From Siphlonurus alternatus (taxonomy: Eukaryota; Arthropoda; Insecta; Ephemeroptera; Siphlonuridae), in NCBI GenBank assembly GCA_949825025.1, contig OX463785.1, forward strand, positions 16,431,971 to 16,495,970: a stretch of 64,000 nt of DNA, written 5' to 3'. How positions within the stretch are numbered: position 1 is the first letter of the stretch; every line of letters starts with the position of its first letter. The position numbers were made by a program, and so were the translations under genes. Shown in pieces: positions 34,451 through 46,695 of the stretch. The notes beneath the pieces were generated by a model that was not told where the DNA came from, made no database searches, and saw only the letters and a program-made list of their open reading frames with translations.

Positions 34451-36639
34451 TAAATCACTTCTTTTATTCATTCATAGTCTTCAATATATTTTTTATTGTC
34501 CTCTGAGAATTTATAAAAAAAAACTCATTCTTTCTACCCATTTTAAAAGTATTTAATTATTTTTTTTAGTTGCTTCAAGCTACGTTTATTATTCACCGTA
34601 TATAAAATCTTCATTAGAGTACGCATGTGTCTTTAAAAATAGCCATTACATGTTAGTACGTACACTTTTAAGTTATTTAAATATTCATGAGTGGAGACAG
34701 CCAAGCGTCAAACGTATATGTGCATGTCCAACTCTCGAGATTACTAAAATATTTAAAGTTTCGCGCCAGACAAACTCAAAGCGTTTAAATTAACACGCTC
34801 TGTAAGAAAACAATTAGCGTTTTTTCAATGTTTGAACATTCATTATATTTATGTGTAGCTCATTATCTTAATTAGTGCTTTTAAATGTTTTTCAATGTAT
34901 AAAGGCCCTATGTCCTTTTCACAGTACACAGTTAGCTTTGCTTCAGTGTGGTGATGTGGTCGCATAAAAAAAAAAAAAAATCAGCAGCACGAATATTAGA
35001 GGTAATAGCCGATAAAACCTGTGACGTCACTCACCCATTCAACGGCGAGACGATATAGGGAATTCACTTCAAAAGATAGGCTTACTCTAGCTGCAACCAC
35101 GGTGATAATTTTAATTATGGAATATTAAAATTTTATCAGGGTAGTCTTGATGGTATTTGTCAAATAACCTAAAAGAATTTTGCTGGTGAAATGCATAGAG
35201 ACAGAGAATATTCTAAGAAATATTTTTACATTACTAAAATTATGCAGTTGGGAACATTTCTGATAAAAAAAAATGTAGATATTAAAAATATAAAAATTTA
35301 TTTTATCAAATTTAAATATATATTATTTAAAATGTAATTACAAGTTCAATTAATTTTTTTTACATTGATTTAGCATAAATATAATTGCATAAAAATATTT
35401 GTTAATTGATATAATATTTATAAAGTTAAAAGTTGCGACAGGGTTGAAAGGTATATAATGCCTCTATATTCTACATCGTACAATATGTTCTAAATTATAA
35501 TAATAAAAATGCATGCAATCATGTATAGCGGAACATGATACAATACAAGATCAAAATAATATATTGTAAGAATAAGTGAGTCTTCTCCCGTCTGCCACAT
35601 TCGATTTTTGCGAAGTGTCTGTTATTAACGAACACGTTGTGGGGAATGAATGACATTTGTTTTCCAAGTTTTATTGTCTCGAATAACACGACAGACAATT
35701 GAAACAATAAAACATGTCGACATGTGTGTGTTATACAGCGAACGTGTTGGAAGTTTCATATTCAGTTTCATATTATCGGGAGTTTCAGATTACAATAATT
35801 TATGTTACGTGTTTTGAATGATTTTGCTAATTTGTTGTTATTTTTACATAACAACTGTAATTTCGAGAATTTTAATAAAATAATTTTATTTGTTCAAAAG
35901 TAAATTTTTAAAGTGATTTTATTATTATATTAATTTCAATGAAAATAAATTGAATTCGATTTATTTTTATGATGAATCCCTATGCTCGAAAAACAGAATT
36001 ATTTGCAAAGTCAGTTCATTTTTTTTTCACGTGTATTTAGATACTTTCCATTTTGTACTAAAAATGATGAACCAATATGTGTCGTAAAAATTTAACGATA
36101 CTAACTAAAAGCCAATAAAAGAATCTATCCCCTCATATTTACATGAATTTTATGTAAGTGGTTACAAAAATTGTGTTATTATTGACCCATGTTCGTAAGT
36201 CTTTATAACAGTGTTGCTTTTACATTATCAAAACATCAGAACTATTATACGATAATATCATTGCATGTTTCATAATTTTATTGTATATTTGTTGCGTGGT
36301 TAAAAAATAAAATATTAATGATTTTTTAAACATATAAAAAAGCTAACACTATTTTATAATAAAATGTCATAATATTAAAATATTATCTCAAAATTTTTGT
36401 TGCAGAAGCCAAAATAAATATAAACCAGCTTTTAGAATATTAAGTATGAAATATATACGATAATATATCATAATGTCACTAGGAGTCTTATGTATGATTT
36501 AATGCTTCAAAATTTAAGATAGCATATTTATATCTGTAAGAAACATGTCATCTTTTTAAATAAAATTATGTGATAACGAACCATTTTTATACGTAAAATA
36601 TACAACATTTTCCTAAAAGTCAGAAATCGTCATTAAGGA
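34451..36639. other. AT-rich spacer with a moderately complex region 34640-35110
   Basis: Positions 34640-35110 have more balanced composition, an A15 run at 34967-34981 and TGTGACGTCACTC at about 35019. No coding or repeat structure recognised. The rest is AT-rich. Confidence 0.4.
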
Positions 36640-36985
36640 TTGACCTCATCAGTTGATTGAGATCTCGGAATCAGCCCCCTTAAATGCTACAAGATTTGCA
36701 GAGAACTTGTAAGTTCTTTGCAACTCAGCATCAATAGGCGGCATGTAAATTTTGAAGTGGATCGGTCTTATCAGTTTTGAGAAAACTGAGGTAAAAGTTT
36801 AACATTGGCCTTATAGACGGAAACCAGAAATGGAGCTATTGTGAGGAAACCGCCCCCTTGAATCTGCTCAAACCATAAGCGATTAAAGTTTTAGAGCATT
36901 ATCGAATTTTTAAAATTTATTTTATTCAAATCCGTCTGACAGAAATTTCCTTTGACTCGCGTAGTAATTGAGATCAATCGTTAAA
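36640..36985 (+). repeat. Unclassified interspersed repeat M, copy 1 (about 340 bp)
   Basis: Matches 40440-40775 in inverse orientation. Shared blocks (one strand) include AACCATAAGCGATTAA, GGCCTTATAGACGGAAACC, GAAATGGAGCT and GTTTAACATTGGCC. Contains several codon-like stretches but no sustained frame. Confidence 0.72.
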
Positions 36986-37039
36986 TAAAAACATAGAAAA
37001 TGGAATATAAAGATGTAATCTCACCCATTTTGACATGTA
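36986..37039. other. Short AT-rich spacer
   Basis: Nothing recognised. Confidence 0.3.
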
Positions 37040-37140
37040 ATATACACCTAAGGACAGCAAGAATGCTACCTCTGCTTTACGTATGAGGGTTGTTATGCCA
37101 TCTATCTATGTAGGTGCTGTGAACTAAGCCTTTACTGATG
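37040..37140. repeat. Family C repeat, end fragment
   Basis: Contains ACACCTAAGGACAGCAAG, ATGCTACCTCTGCTTTACG and CATCTATCTATGTAGGTGCT, a diverged match to the first half of family C. Confidence 0.5.
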
Positions 37141-37408
37141 TTAGCTTTATTTTTTAACAAGTGTTATTCTTACTTCAGCAAAAAATCAACATTTATAAAT
37201 CACCTCTCTCTTTCTACAACGACCTTCTTTCCCCATTGTGTCAAAATATCGATTTGTTATAAATTAATTACTTTTAATCACTTTTTTAGTCAAGAATACA
37301 ACATACAAAACCAACAAAAAATGTACGTTTCCTGCACTTGATTTCCTTTTATAAGTAGATTGATTGCAGAAAATGTACTTTAATCAAGGCTTACAATCAG
37401 AAAGGACA

Positions 37409-37740
37409 TCCTGCATGATTTTTTTTATTGCAGAAACCTGCATGATTTTTTTTATTGCAGAAATGAATAAAGGGTACCAAATTATGCCACTCTGAATGTT
37501 TTCAGATTTTTTTTAAACCCAGAATTATTTTTAAATAATTATTGAAAGTGCGGCCACGCCCCCTGGACGTTTAGGTCCTATCCTTTTTATTAAGGATTCA
37601 GAGGTGCCAAATTAACTTACAGAACGTTCAATAATTATTTAATAAAAATAGTTCTGGGTCTAAAAAAAGTCTGAAAAAAATTCAGAGTAGCATTCATAAT
37701 TTGGTGCCCTCTATCCATTTATGCAACCAAAAATTCCATA
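37409..37740. mobile_element. Foldback element family A, subfamily A2, with duplicated left end
   Basis: The left end is a 31-bp unit CCTGCATGATTTTTTTTATT-GCAG repeated twice in tandem. The A core follows: GAATAAAGGGTACCAAATTA, then TTTCAGATTTTTTTTA, AAAGTGCGGCCACG, a loop with TATCCTTTTTATTAAGGAT, and the mirrored arm. The right terminus has diverged. Confidence 0.8.
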
Positions 37741-38417
37741 GTCCACTATTGGTTTTATTATAATTTAAAGACTGTACGAATTAAACCATAATTTTACATT
37801 AAATATATATTTTTTTGTAATAAATTCACGTAAATAAAATTCCATGACAAAATACACTACAAAGCCTTCACACAAAAATATTACATTTCGTGTCATGTGA
37901 TAAATGTCCTGACAAATGTGTACGCCACTCGCATTCGTGATGTAAAAACGTTGAAGTACACACTTGTGAACGTACCTAGAGTTTTTTATATTGTTAAAAA
38001 ACACGTACGTCTAACTGTAACGTTTTCTAGTACAATAAAAAAAAGTAGATAAAGAATGAATTTAGTTGAAGAAATTTAAAAATAATTGTTGCAAGTGTTA
38101 GCTTCAATATGAAAGTTTTAATTTCAATATAAAGAGATTGAACTTTGTAATAAAATTATTGAAACTTTAAACTAAAAGCTAGAAACTTTGCACTCCACTG
38201 AATCTTTGTTTGAACTTTCAAAATAATACCAAAAATTTATAGAAATGTAATATAAATCTTTCAAACTTTATAATAAATATACATGATATTTCAAATTTAA
38301 AAAAAAAAAGACATTTAGATCACAAAATGAAGGGAAAGGAAAAATTATGTTTGTTTTTTTTTTCTCCACTTTTTATAGATTTCAAAAGATAAGAAAAATA
38401 GCTACTCTAAAAAAAAT
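37741..38417. other. AT-rich spacer
   Basis: No gene. The 79-residue minus-strand open frame at 37765-38004 shows no domain. Confidence 0.4.
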
Positions 38418-38615
38418 GGCGTGATTCACTAAGCAGTTAGCCAGGTTTCTAACCACGTTTAGCTTAACCACGTTTAACTATATGTACCTGTTATACGTGT
38501 GAACCCACCTTAGTTATAACTATATATACCTGTTATACGTGTGAACCCACCTTAGTTAAACGTGGTTAAGCTAAACGTGGTTAAAACCTGGCTAACTGCT
38601 TCGTGAATCGCACCC
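38418..38615. mobile_element. Foldback MITE family B, copy 2 (198 bp), with internal tandem duplication
   Basis: The left end GGCGTGATTCACTAAGCAGT then TAGCCAGGTTTCTAACCACG; the right end CGTGGTTAAAACCTGGCTAA then CTGCTTCGTGAATCGCACCC. The loop contains a direct duplication of about 44 bp: CCTGTTATACGTGTGAACCC then ACCTTAGTTA occurs at 38488 and again at 38530. Confidence 0.88.
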
Positions 38616-39407
38616 AATATAACCAGAATGATTGTCTCATATCATCATAATTATATTCCGCTGTACTATCAGCTTCTTCATTTACAGAAGTAATCTTTGC
38701 ATGAATATGAGAACGAACGATTTAAAATAATATTAATAAAAAGTAATATTTAGTTATATTTTATTATTGACGTGATTTATATTATTTCTAATCTAATGTT
38801 TTTATCAAAATAAAAATTAGAACAAAGTTAAATGCTTTTAATAATTCGAATACTACGTGACATTAATAATTAAATAAGAACAAATTGATGGTTATTATTT
38901 ATAAATTTAAGTATAATAATACGTAGATCTTTGAAAATCTTACACGAAAAATCTCATAAAACAAAAAATAGAATTTTTTTCCCCATTTTATTTAAAGAGC
39001 CTATATTTAGGCTCTTTAATTTTATTGAACTGTGATATTTTCCTTTGTAATTCTCAGCTCTGAAACACTTCATTACAAAATAAAGATATAAAATGGAGCT
39101 TAATATAGATTGGATGGAAGAAAATTACCAATTAAAATGCATGTCAAGTCCTTATTAAATGACCCTAGGAACCATTATCTTCTATATTATTATACAGTGA
39201 TACCAACTATGAGATAAGCTCTATAGAAGCTGCAGATAGTCTTTAATTTTCTTTAGAAATTAAAGTACGAACATCTATTTTACATATGCAAAACAGAAAC
39301 ATTGAAGATATAACACTTTTATAATGCAATATTGATTATTTACTTGTGGCAACATAGTATTTTATGACAGCTCGTACATCTTCGAGCGAGATGTAATGTT
39401 CAATGGA
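38616..39407. other. AT-rich spacer
   Basis: No gene. AGAGCCTATATTTAGGCTCT at 38997-39016 is a short perfect hairpin. Confidence 0.45.
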
Positions 39408-39727
39408 CAACCTGCATGAAATTTTTTTATTGCAGGAATGAATAGAGGGCACCAAATTATGCTACTGTGAATTCTTTCAGATTTCTTTTAATCCCATAAC
39501 TATTTTTAAATAAATATTGAAAGTGCGGCCACAACCCCTAGATACGTCAATAGGCGTCCAGTCTCTATCCTTTTTATTAAGGATTCAAGGATGCCAACTT
39601 AGCTTACAGAACTTTCAATATTTATTTAAAAATTGTTCCAACTCTCAAAAAAATCTGAAAAAATTCAGAGTAGCATAATTTAATACCCTCTATTCATTTC
39701 TGTATTAAATTTTTTCATGCAGGTTGC
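39408..39727. mobile_element. Foldback element family A, subfamily A2, complete (320 bp)
   Basis: The outer ends CAACCTGCATGAAATTTTTT and TAAATTTTTTCATGCAGGTT-G form inverted repeats unlike the AATGGAGT ends of A1. The arms then follow the common core (GAATAGAGGGCACCAAATTA, TTTCAGATTTCTTTTA, AAAGTGCGGCCAC) around the loop CTATCCTTTTTATTAAGGAT. Confidence 0.85.
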
Positions 39728-39744
39728 ACATTGCTAACCATGAA

Positions 39745-39790
39745 TGAGATTTTCATGGTTCCCTCAGTCTCAACAAAGTGAAATCAGTAG
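39745..39790 (+). repeat. SINE central-domain fragment
   Basis: TTTTCATGGTTCCCTCAGTC then TCAACAAAGTGAAATCAG matches the central domain of the SINEs at 23505, 58135 and 59303. No head or tail remains recognisable. Confidence 0.5.
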
Positions 39791-39954
39791 TATTATATTA
39801 TCTGCATGTGTTCAATGTAGAAGAAAACATATGAAATAATATAATGCAGTATCTGACAAATAAAAACGTAATCAGCGTATTATACGAGTCCCTCTCTCGT
39901 CTCAAGGCACAACTGTGTGTTCCTCTTGAAATACCCCAGTCCAGTCGATGTATA

Positions 39955-40199
39955 ATGCAGTCTTTCAAGCGAGTTTACGTCCCTTATCGGAGTAATTCGG
40001 AGTAATTTGTATCCTTTCAATTTAAACTGAACTGGAAAATTATGTAATCTTCCGTGAATTCCACTCCTGCATGATTAACCTTAATATATTTTGTTCTCTT
40101 TAACTTTAATTCCATTTAATCTTCAGTTATTTTCGTACGTCACTTCCTTTTTGGAAACGAACTATTTTCAGACGTAAACTCTCGCTTGAAAGATTCTAT
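39955..40199. mobile_element. Inverted-repeat element (about 245 bp)
   Basis: The left end ATGCAGTCTTTCAAGCGAG then TTTACGTC pairs with the right end GACGTAAACTCTCGCTTGAA then AGATTCTAT (about 27-bp arms). The interior is non-coding. Confidence 0.75.
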
Positions 40200-40308
40200 G
40201 TGATATACTTGTATATTATGAAAATATATTATGTAATATTACTAATATATATAACTTTTAATCTACATAGTTTAAAAAATGTAAACGAATCTGACTATTA
40301 TACATTAC

Positions 40309-40420
40309 AAAAGGGTCATTCACAAAGGCTTAAGGCCCGATTTTAGGCCCAATTTCTCATTTTTCCATGTCAGAATTTAGTGAGCTCTAAATCGGGCCTT
40401 AGCTTTGTGAATGCCCTTTT
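40309..40420. mobile_element. Small foldback MITE (112 bp)
   Basis: Ends AAAAGGGTCATTCACAAAGG and TTTGTGAATGCCCTTTT; the next blocks CTTAAGGCCCGATTT and AAATCGGGCCTTAG also pair. Confidence 0.82.
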
Positions 40421-40439
40421 AAATGTTTTAAATGTACTT

Positions 40440-40775
40440 AACGATTAATCTCAGTTACTGCTGCAGTCAAAGAATATTTCCCTGCAAACGAATCGAATGA
40501 AATAAATATTCAAAAATCAAGAATGTTCTAAAACTTAATCGCTTATGGTTTGAACAAATTCAGTCTTGCAGTTTTCTTATAACAGCTCCATTTCCGGTTT
40601 TCGTCCATAAGGCCAATATGTTAAACTTCTACTTCAGTTTTCATAAAACTGATAAGACATATTCGCTTCAAAATTTGTATGCCACCTATTGATGGTAAGT
40701 TCTAAGTCCCCTGCAAGTCTTGTTGCATTCAGGCGGTACGATTGCGAGATATCAATCTACTGAGATTCATTAATA
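40440..40775 (-). repeat. Unclassified interspersed repeat M, copy 2
   Basis: Inverse-oriented partner of 36640-36985: AACTTAATCGCTTATGGTTT, GGTTTTCGTCCATAAGGCC and CAGTTTTCATAAAACTGATA correspond block by block. Confidence 0.72.
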
Positions 40776-40789
40776 TTTAAATTTTACTA

Positions 40790-40790
<1 letters not shown>

Positions 40791-40868
<78 letters not shown>
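40791..40868. repeat. (CT)n microsatellite
   Basis: About 78 bp of CT repeats directly next to repeat M copy 2. Confidence 0.98.
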
Positions 40869-40869
<1 letters not shown>

Positions 40870-41220
40870 GCATTCAATATCACCAGAATATTTTCTACTT
40901 CCTGTCGTTGTCTTGTATTAATTAAACTGTATATAATTAGATTATAAAATTGTCGTATAAAAATTTTGAGGTTAATCGAGTGGTAATGTACTTATGGGAG
41001 ATGATTGGGAAATTCCGTTGATAGACACATCCATTACCATGCTAAGCTGTGGCTGCCACGGATAATTAGAGCTTTAATGTGGCGATCAATGCAACGTTCA
41101 GATAGATAGCAGCTCATGTAATACTGGATGTGATTATGTTTGATAACTAGGGATTTGATATAATCGTAAATTGTACAGCATGAACTTTACCTTGCATGCA
41201 TGGGGTGAGAAGTCAAATTT

Positions 41221-41687
41221 GCAATAGACGACTTGTAAAATCCCTATTTTAGCAAAAAGTAAACAAACCCAGTTCATTGTTGTTGTTGATTATTTGTATA
41301 AATTTTGCTTATAAATTGGACCTTATGGAAAATTTACGATTTTCACTCACAGATTTCAATACAAACGTACGACTGTAAAAATGAAGAAATTATCAGAATA
41401 TGCAGTTTTCGTCCATATATAATCCTGAAATACATATCAGAAGAAGTATTCTTAAATTCATTACAATATGGTAAATTTCATATGATACCGAAACAGCCTT
41501 ACATGGGATAAGATACGTAACTAAGCAAGCTCCAGTTTGTTGATTATTGCAGCCAAAGACCAATGGTCTTTGATTGCAGCAGTTAATATAGGTAAAATTT
41601 ATACACATAATCAACAACAACAATAAACTGGGTGTGTGAGTTGGTTTACTTTTTGCTAAAATAGGTTTTTGCGAATCGTCTATTGGA
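41221..41687. mobile_element. DNA transposon remnant with long (about 90 bp) terminal inverted repeats
   Basis: The left arm is GCAATAGACGACTTGTAAAA, CCCTATTTTAGCAAAAAGTA, AACCCAGTTCATTGTTGTTG and TTGATTATTTGTATAAATTT; the right arm mirrors these, ending CGAATCGTCTATTGG. A second inner palindrome AAAGACCAATGGTCTTTG lies at 41555-41572. The interior carries two overlapping short open frames on opposite strands (41305-41511 and 41393-41623) with no transposase motif. Confidence 0.82.
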
Positions 41688-43877
41688 GGGAGAGGGAAGA
41701 AGAGGATGTATTCGTCCTAAAATCGTTCTAGTTCACCACACCTTCCAAGTTTATCTCTGACAACGTCGATACTTAAGAGTAACGTTCTCGAGGTTTACAT
41801 TAAATATTTTTAATTAGCTCATAGATTTTATTTAAGTAAAATTCAAACAGAAGGGTTGTTTTTAGAACATTGTTAGCTATAGTCTCATTCATTGTATTTC
41901 ACCAACAATGTGGGTTTATGTATTGTTCAAGCATCGTTAGTCATCACCAAGGAGATTTTAGGAGCGATTATTTATCTATCCGCGTTTCTCATTAACCACG
42001 TTTAGCACCAGCTTAATTCAAAACATGGTCAGTGAGAGATTTAGATAACTCCCATCGTGAATACAAGCCTAGATTATATTCTATTTTGTATTTCTCATTA
42101 CAACCTCCCATTGACCCTAGTTTTCAAAAATAATAGATGATAGATATCTAGCTATAATTTAAGATAATAAAAATAGTAAAGAATATAGAATGGTACAATA
42201 GTTATAATACGTTAATTAATTAGATAATATTCACTTTTAGAAATAATTTCAATTGTATGAATTCAAAGGAAGTATGCGATTGTTTGATTCAAACATTACT
42301 TTACAACAAAACATTTTACTTTATTATTTAATATTTAAATTTACTTTTTAATAAAAACAGTAAAATATTTAACAATTTTATAATTCTTTGCAAATTAACT
42401 AAATTATTTATATTAAAAACATAAAAAAATGAAATAAATATACAATAAAAAATTAATTTATTTTATTATTTTAAAACTATAAAATACTAAACAAAACATA
42501 CAAAACTTATTTTTAAAATAAAGTTAAATTAATATTAATTTTTTTAATTCTTGCAATAAAAAAACACTATTAGTAAAGCCATTTTATTATATTAAAAGCC
42601 ATTTCTCATATATTCCACTAGCAAGTAAACATTACTATTATTGAAAATCTAAGTACAAAGCTTAACACGTCAGTCTGATGGTTTCATTTTGTAAGCTTTA
42701 TTATTTCTTCGTACGAGCAATTGTTCTCCGCAGCTTAGTGGTTATTGTTGGTTACAATTTTGATGCTCCAAGAAAGTTTGTGGTGCGATATTGCTCCTTG
42801 CTGGAACAAATATAAAACGAAATGAGTTTGTCAACAAGAATATCATGATGTACATTCATACGCAGAAAAAATTACAATTTCAAGAAAATAGGATTTTATA
42901 TGATCGGTAGATATAAACTTATAGTCACTTAAATTTAGCAAAGGTAAGAAACTAACGTATATAAAAACTTCGTAAAACGTCCATAACAAGTACTTTTAAA
43001 TTTCTTCATGAAAATATTCTAATATTTCTTTTCTTATTTTTCTATGCCTTCACTACGTTATTCTTAAACAATCTGAACGCTTTTAGAATGCGATTTTCTT
43101 ACTTCCTCTACTTCATGGCCCATATTTTAAGTCGTAAGCGGAAATGCTATAACCGGAAAATGTAATATAAGATTCCTTATAGAATAAAAAATAATATTAT
43201 TTTTCATAAAAAGTACCGTTTTCTTCAATAGTTCTTTTAGAAAAACACTATAGCTGTAATACCTAACACTGTCATATCAAAGCATTGTCATTCATATGAA
43301 TAAAATATTTGAGATGCAGATATTGCTTTGATTTGATTAGAAATTTTTGCCCACCTTTCTAAGTAATTTATAAAAATTTCAGACGACCTTCATTAATGAC
43401 GTTGTTATAGTTTCCAGAGTCACATAAAGAAAATTACATTCATGGCACGACTTCTAAGCGAGTTATTAAAATGTTAGAAACTGATACCTATATAATATTA
43501 TAGGGATCAGTATGGTTCCCCTCAAAAAATTTCAAATTTGCAACACGTCTTTGATTGGATTTCTAAAAGGTAAGGCAACCTATATAAAAAAAAGTGCTTA
43601 TTTATACTGCTTAGATTTAGCTCTTGTATAGGAACGTTATATAAAATATAAATGGAGTGCAATGATAGAGAAAACGTGAAAATTTTAGTCAAAATGCAAG
43701 ATAAATATTCAGAATTCACATTAAATTTTGGTTAAGTTTTCATAAAATCGAATAAAAAACAGAACAAAACAATGAATTCGTATTTGAATTTACGCTAATA
43801 TTAAATCGCTAAATTTTTGCGTAAGGAATTTTCAGCTGAATTTTGTAAAATTTGGTAGTTGAAAAGGTCAGATGAAT
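41688..43877. other. AT-rich spacer with weak B- and C-related remnants
   Basis: Positions 41960-42070 contain TTTCTCATTAACCACGTTTA and CCATCGTGAATACAAGCC, reminiscent of family B. Positions 43040-43130 contain CAATCTGAACGCTTTTAGAA, reminiscent of family C. No gene. Confidence 0.35.
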
Positions 43878-44027
43878 ACTAAATTTCATATTTAACTTAA
43901 TTTTCGTCGGAAACGCTCGGGTGTCCAGCTGGGCTCGGCCAGTAAAATTCGTTGTTATACAAAAAACGCACCAATGACTCAAGACATTATAAACACGATG
44001 AAAACCAAGTTAAATGTGAACCAAAGT
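43878..44027. mobile_element. Foldback MITE family D, copy 2 (150 bp)
   Basis: Same architecture as the copy at 20277: TTTAACTTAATTTTCGTCGG, GGGCTCGGCCAGTAAAATTC, CGCACCAATGACTCAAGAC and ACCAAGTTAAATGTGAACCA. Confidence 0.82.
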
Positions 44028-44512
44028 ATAGGCAACTGATTCATCATTAAAACCAAGTCTCTGTGATTCAGCAAGCGGAAGCAATTAAAGAAGTGTTTTT
44101 TCGTTTTTTCATTGCTGAATCGCTCCCAATGTTACACAATATGATAGGGTGCTCCACAATATCTCTATCAATTTTTTATATAACCTGTTCTGTTTCGACG
44201 CTAAGCAAGTTGCCAGACTACAAGGGAAAATAATCGAGTCCTTGACGTTAAAAAAAAACTTTTCTAGCTAGTTATTATACTTCTAACCCTCGTCTAATGT
44301 TACTTGAAGCTTCTGAGGTATCATTATCTAGTGTAGACAGATAATTGCACAGCAGTTAACCTACATTTATGTCAGCGAAGGAAATAGTGGCTTTTTTTTT
44401 TAAAAGGATGTGTACCAACATGATATTAAACTATGTACATCAAAGAATAAGCAAACAAGTTTTAAGAAAAAAGTCTTTTATACACTGTGAAAACTAAACT
44501 TTATTTTCCCAT

Positions 44513-44667
44513 ATAAGACACTTATTAAGCACTTGAAGTGTTGATTTTCCAATAATTAAAGACTTATTTATAATGCTTGAATTGACTACATGTTGAATTT
44601 GTAAAAAAAAATTACAGTGAATATTTTTCACTTTTGCAGCACTTCAAGTGATTGATAAGTGTCTTAT
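44513..44667. mobile_element. Foldback MITE (155 bp)
   Basis: Ends ATAAGACACTTATTAAGCAC then TTGAAGTGTTGA, and GCACTTCAAGTGATTGATAA then GTGTCTTAT. Further CACTTGAAGTGTT-like motifs continue rightward to about 44770, suggesting a larger or repeated element. Confidence 0.7.
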
Positions 44668-44801
44668 TAAAAAGAAATTAAACCTTAAAGCATTAAGTGT
44701 TGATTTTTTAGTGTTTGAAGTGCTGATTTAATGATAAAAATAAAGCTTGAAGTGTCGTATCTGAAGCTTGAAGTATTATTAACTTCATTTTTTGCAATTT
44801 A

Positions 44802-44926
44802 GGTACACTCCTTGCTTCTGAAAAATTCTCTTTTGCAGCCTTGTTAATTCCCATTGTGATATACTCACAGTTCATGGTGATTAACAAGGCTGCAAAAGGG
44901 GACTTCTCAAAGGTGACGACTGTACG
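44802..44926. mobile_element. Foldback MITE family E, copy 2 (about 125 bp)
   Basis: GGTACACTCCTTGCTTCTG then TTTTGCAGCCTTGTTAAT, mirrored by ATTAACAAGGCTGCAAAAGG then CTCAAAGGTGACGACTGTAC. It abuts the LINE tail at 44937. Confidence 0.8.
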
Positions 44927-44936
44927 CAAAATAAGG

Positions 44937-45800
44937 ATGATTCAAAAATTCAAAATTCTTTATTAATCCATTTCTCTTACAATCAATATATCAAGTACAG
45001 ATAACTGTTGAGGTTAATAGGACAGGTCATGGTGGCAAAAAAAAAAGGCCGAGGAGTGGTTAATAGGTATATACAAATATATATTATATAAGATATTTGT
45101 AATAACTAATAAGCAGAGCATTTATTTATTTATTTATTTTTTTTACATTTCCATTCGGTACATACCAACTTTTTTTTTTTAGTGACTTTTCCATTCTCAA
45201 GAAGTTGAATCTAGACAAGGACATATAGAGGTCAAGCTCATACACACATACAACCCTTGGGGGTATATGGCTTACGTGGGCTACTAGGATAGGATTTCTA
45301 ATATATAACAATGTTATATTTCGGTCAAAGATTAGACCAATTTTACTAACACAAAAAAAGGTCTAAGAAAAAGTACTTAAAAAAAAACTTTCCTCTTTTG
45401 TTACAGCCTAAAGGCTTCATACTAAAATTCTTTAAGAGTTTTTTTTTTTTAGTAACATTAAAGAAAAGAGAACACTTTAAAGATGAAAAGAAGAATACAA
45501 CAAATATTAGTATGTAAATACTAGAGGAAGGAAACACTCAAGCATGTTACATTAGAATTTAATTTAGTATTCCCGTTATTACATCTTCCTTGAACGGTAG
45601 GTTTTGCGTTTCTTAGAACGCACAAAGGCACACACATTACACTCCATGCTAAACCCTTTCTTTGTCCCTTCAGCTATTCGTAAATACCCCAGAACGTTTG
45701 TTGCATTTTTACTACATACTCGGAAGTTTATAGTGCATAATAAATTTATGGAAAATAAAAAATAAAACTTTTTTTGCAATTAAAAATAATATAAAATTCA
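44937..45800 (-). mobile_element. Probable LINE 3' region with TTTTGAAT-type tail
   Basis: Read on the minus strand the region ends in AATAAAGAATTTTGAATTTT then TGAATC, a polyadenylation-like signal followed by short tandem repeats as in many arthropod LINEs. Upstream are three unlinked minus-strand open frames (45779-45579, 45537-45346, 45311-45126), A/T homopolymers, and no recognisable reverse-transcriptase motif. It could instead be the 3' UTR of a retrocopied mRNA. Confidence 0.35.
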
Positions 45801-46553
45801 TATTTTATTTGAAATTGATTTATTTATTTTTTATTACAAACTGGTTGTACAGGACCACATGGTTCACGTCAACATATATTTCAATAAATATTTATTATCA
45901 CTTTTTAAATAAATACAGTATGGATATAAAAATGAAAATTTTATAAAAAATTAACATAAAATAAAAAAAAAATAAATAAATATAAAGTAAATCAAATCGT
46001 TTAGTTAATCATATGGAAAAAATTCAAAATCTTCCCATCGGATGGGAACCCTGGAGTATTAATATATTATAATTATTATTTTAAATCACTAATACTTATA
46101 AATAAAAAAAATCTTAAACTGCACTCTTAATTAAAACAAATTAAAACAAATTATAGCTATCCTCCAGTAATACTGTTAGTCCTATGAATTGTATAATGTT
46201 TTTTCTTTGTTTTTTATTATTTAATATTAATTTTTATTTAAATTTCATAATTATGTTCATCTCTAAAGACATATTTAAGTTCCATATAATTCACAAAAAA
46301 AATTTTTTTGTTAATCTTAATACTGCCCGTATGTAATGTCAAATTACTTGTGCTACATTTTATTTTATCCATGCCCTTCACATTAACCGTATTTACTAAA
46401 ACTCACTTTTAAGACTCTGCATCACCTTTTCATATTTCCTATGCTTCCCCATGTTATTTTTTATGTCACTTTTTTTCAGAAACTATAATAATCGTACAAC
46501 TTTGCTTGATACCTTAAAATAAACGCTAGTTCATTAGCTATATGCACCAATCA
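45801..46553. other. AT-rich spacer
   Basis: No gene seen. Confidence 0.4.
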
Positions 46554-46695
46554 CAGTATAGAGAAGATAGTAGAGAAAGTCGTATGTTAGAATCGAAGTC
46601 GAAAACTGCTCGCGTCAACGGCATGTTTGTCCGCCGCAATGTTAAAATCATAGGAAAGGGGCACGACCAAATGGGGCATCCTGCAATGTTATGGT
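46554..46695. mobile_element. Family L repeat, copy 2
   Basis: Full-length match to the reverse complement of 28596-28725 (GAATCGAAGTCGAAAA, GGCATGTTTGTCCGCCG, GTTAAAATCATAGG, CCAAATGGGGCATCCTGC). The 60-residue open frame (46542-46724) is carried by the repeat. Confidence 0.7.
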
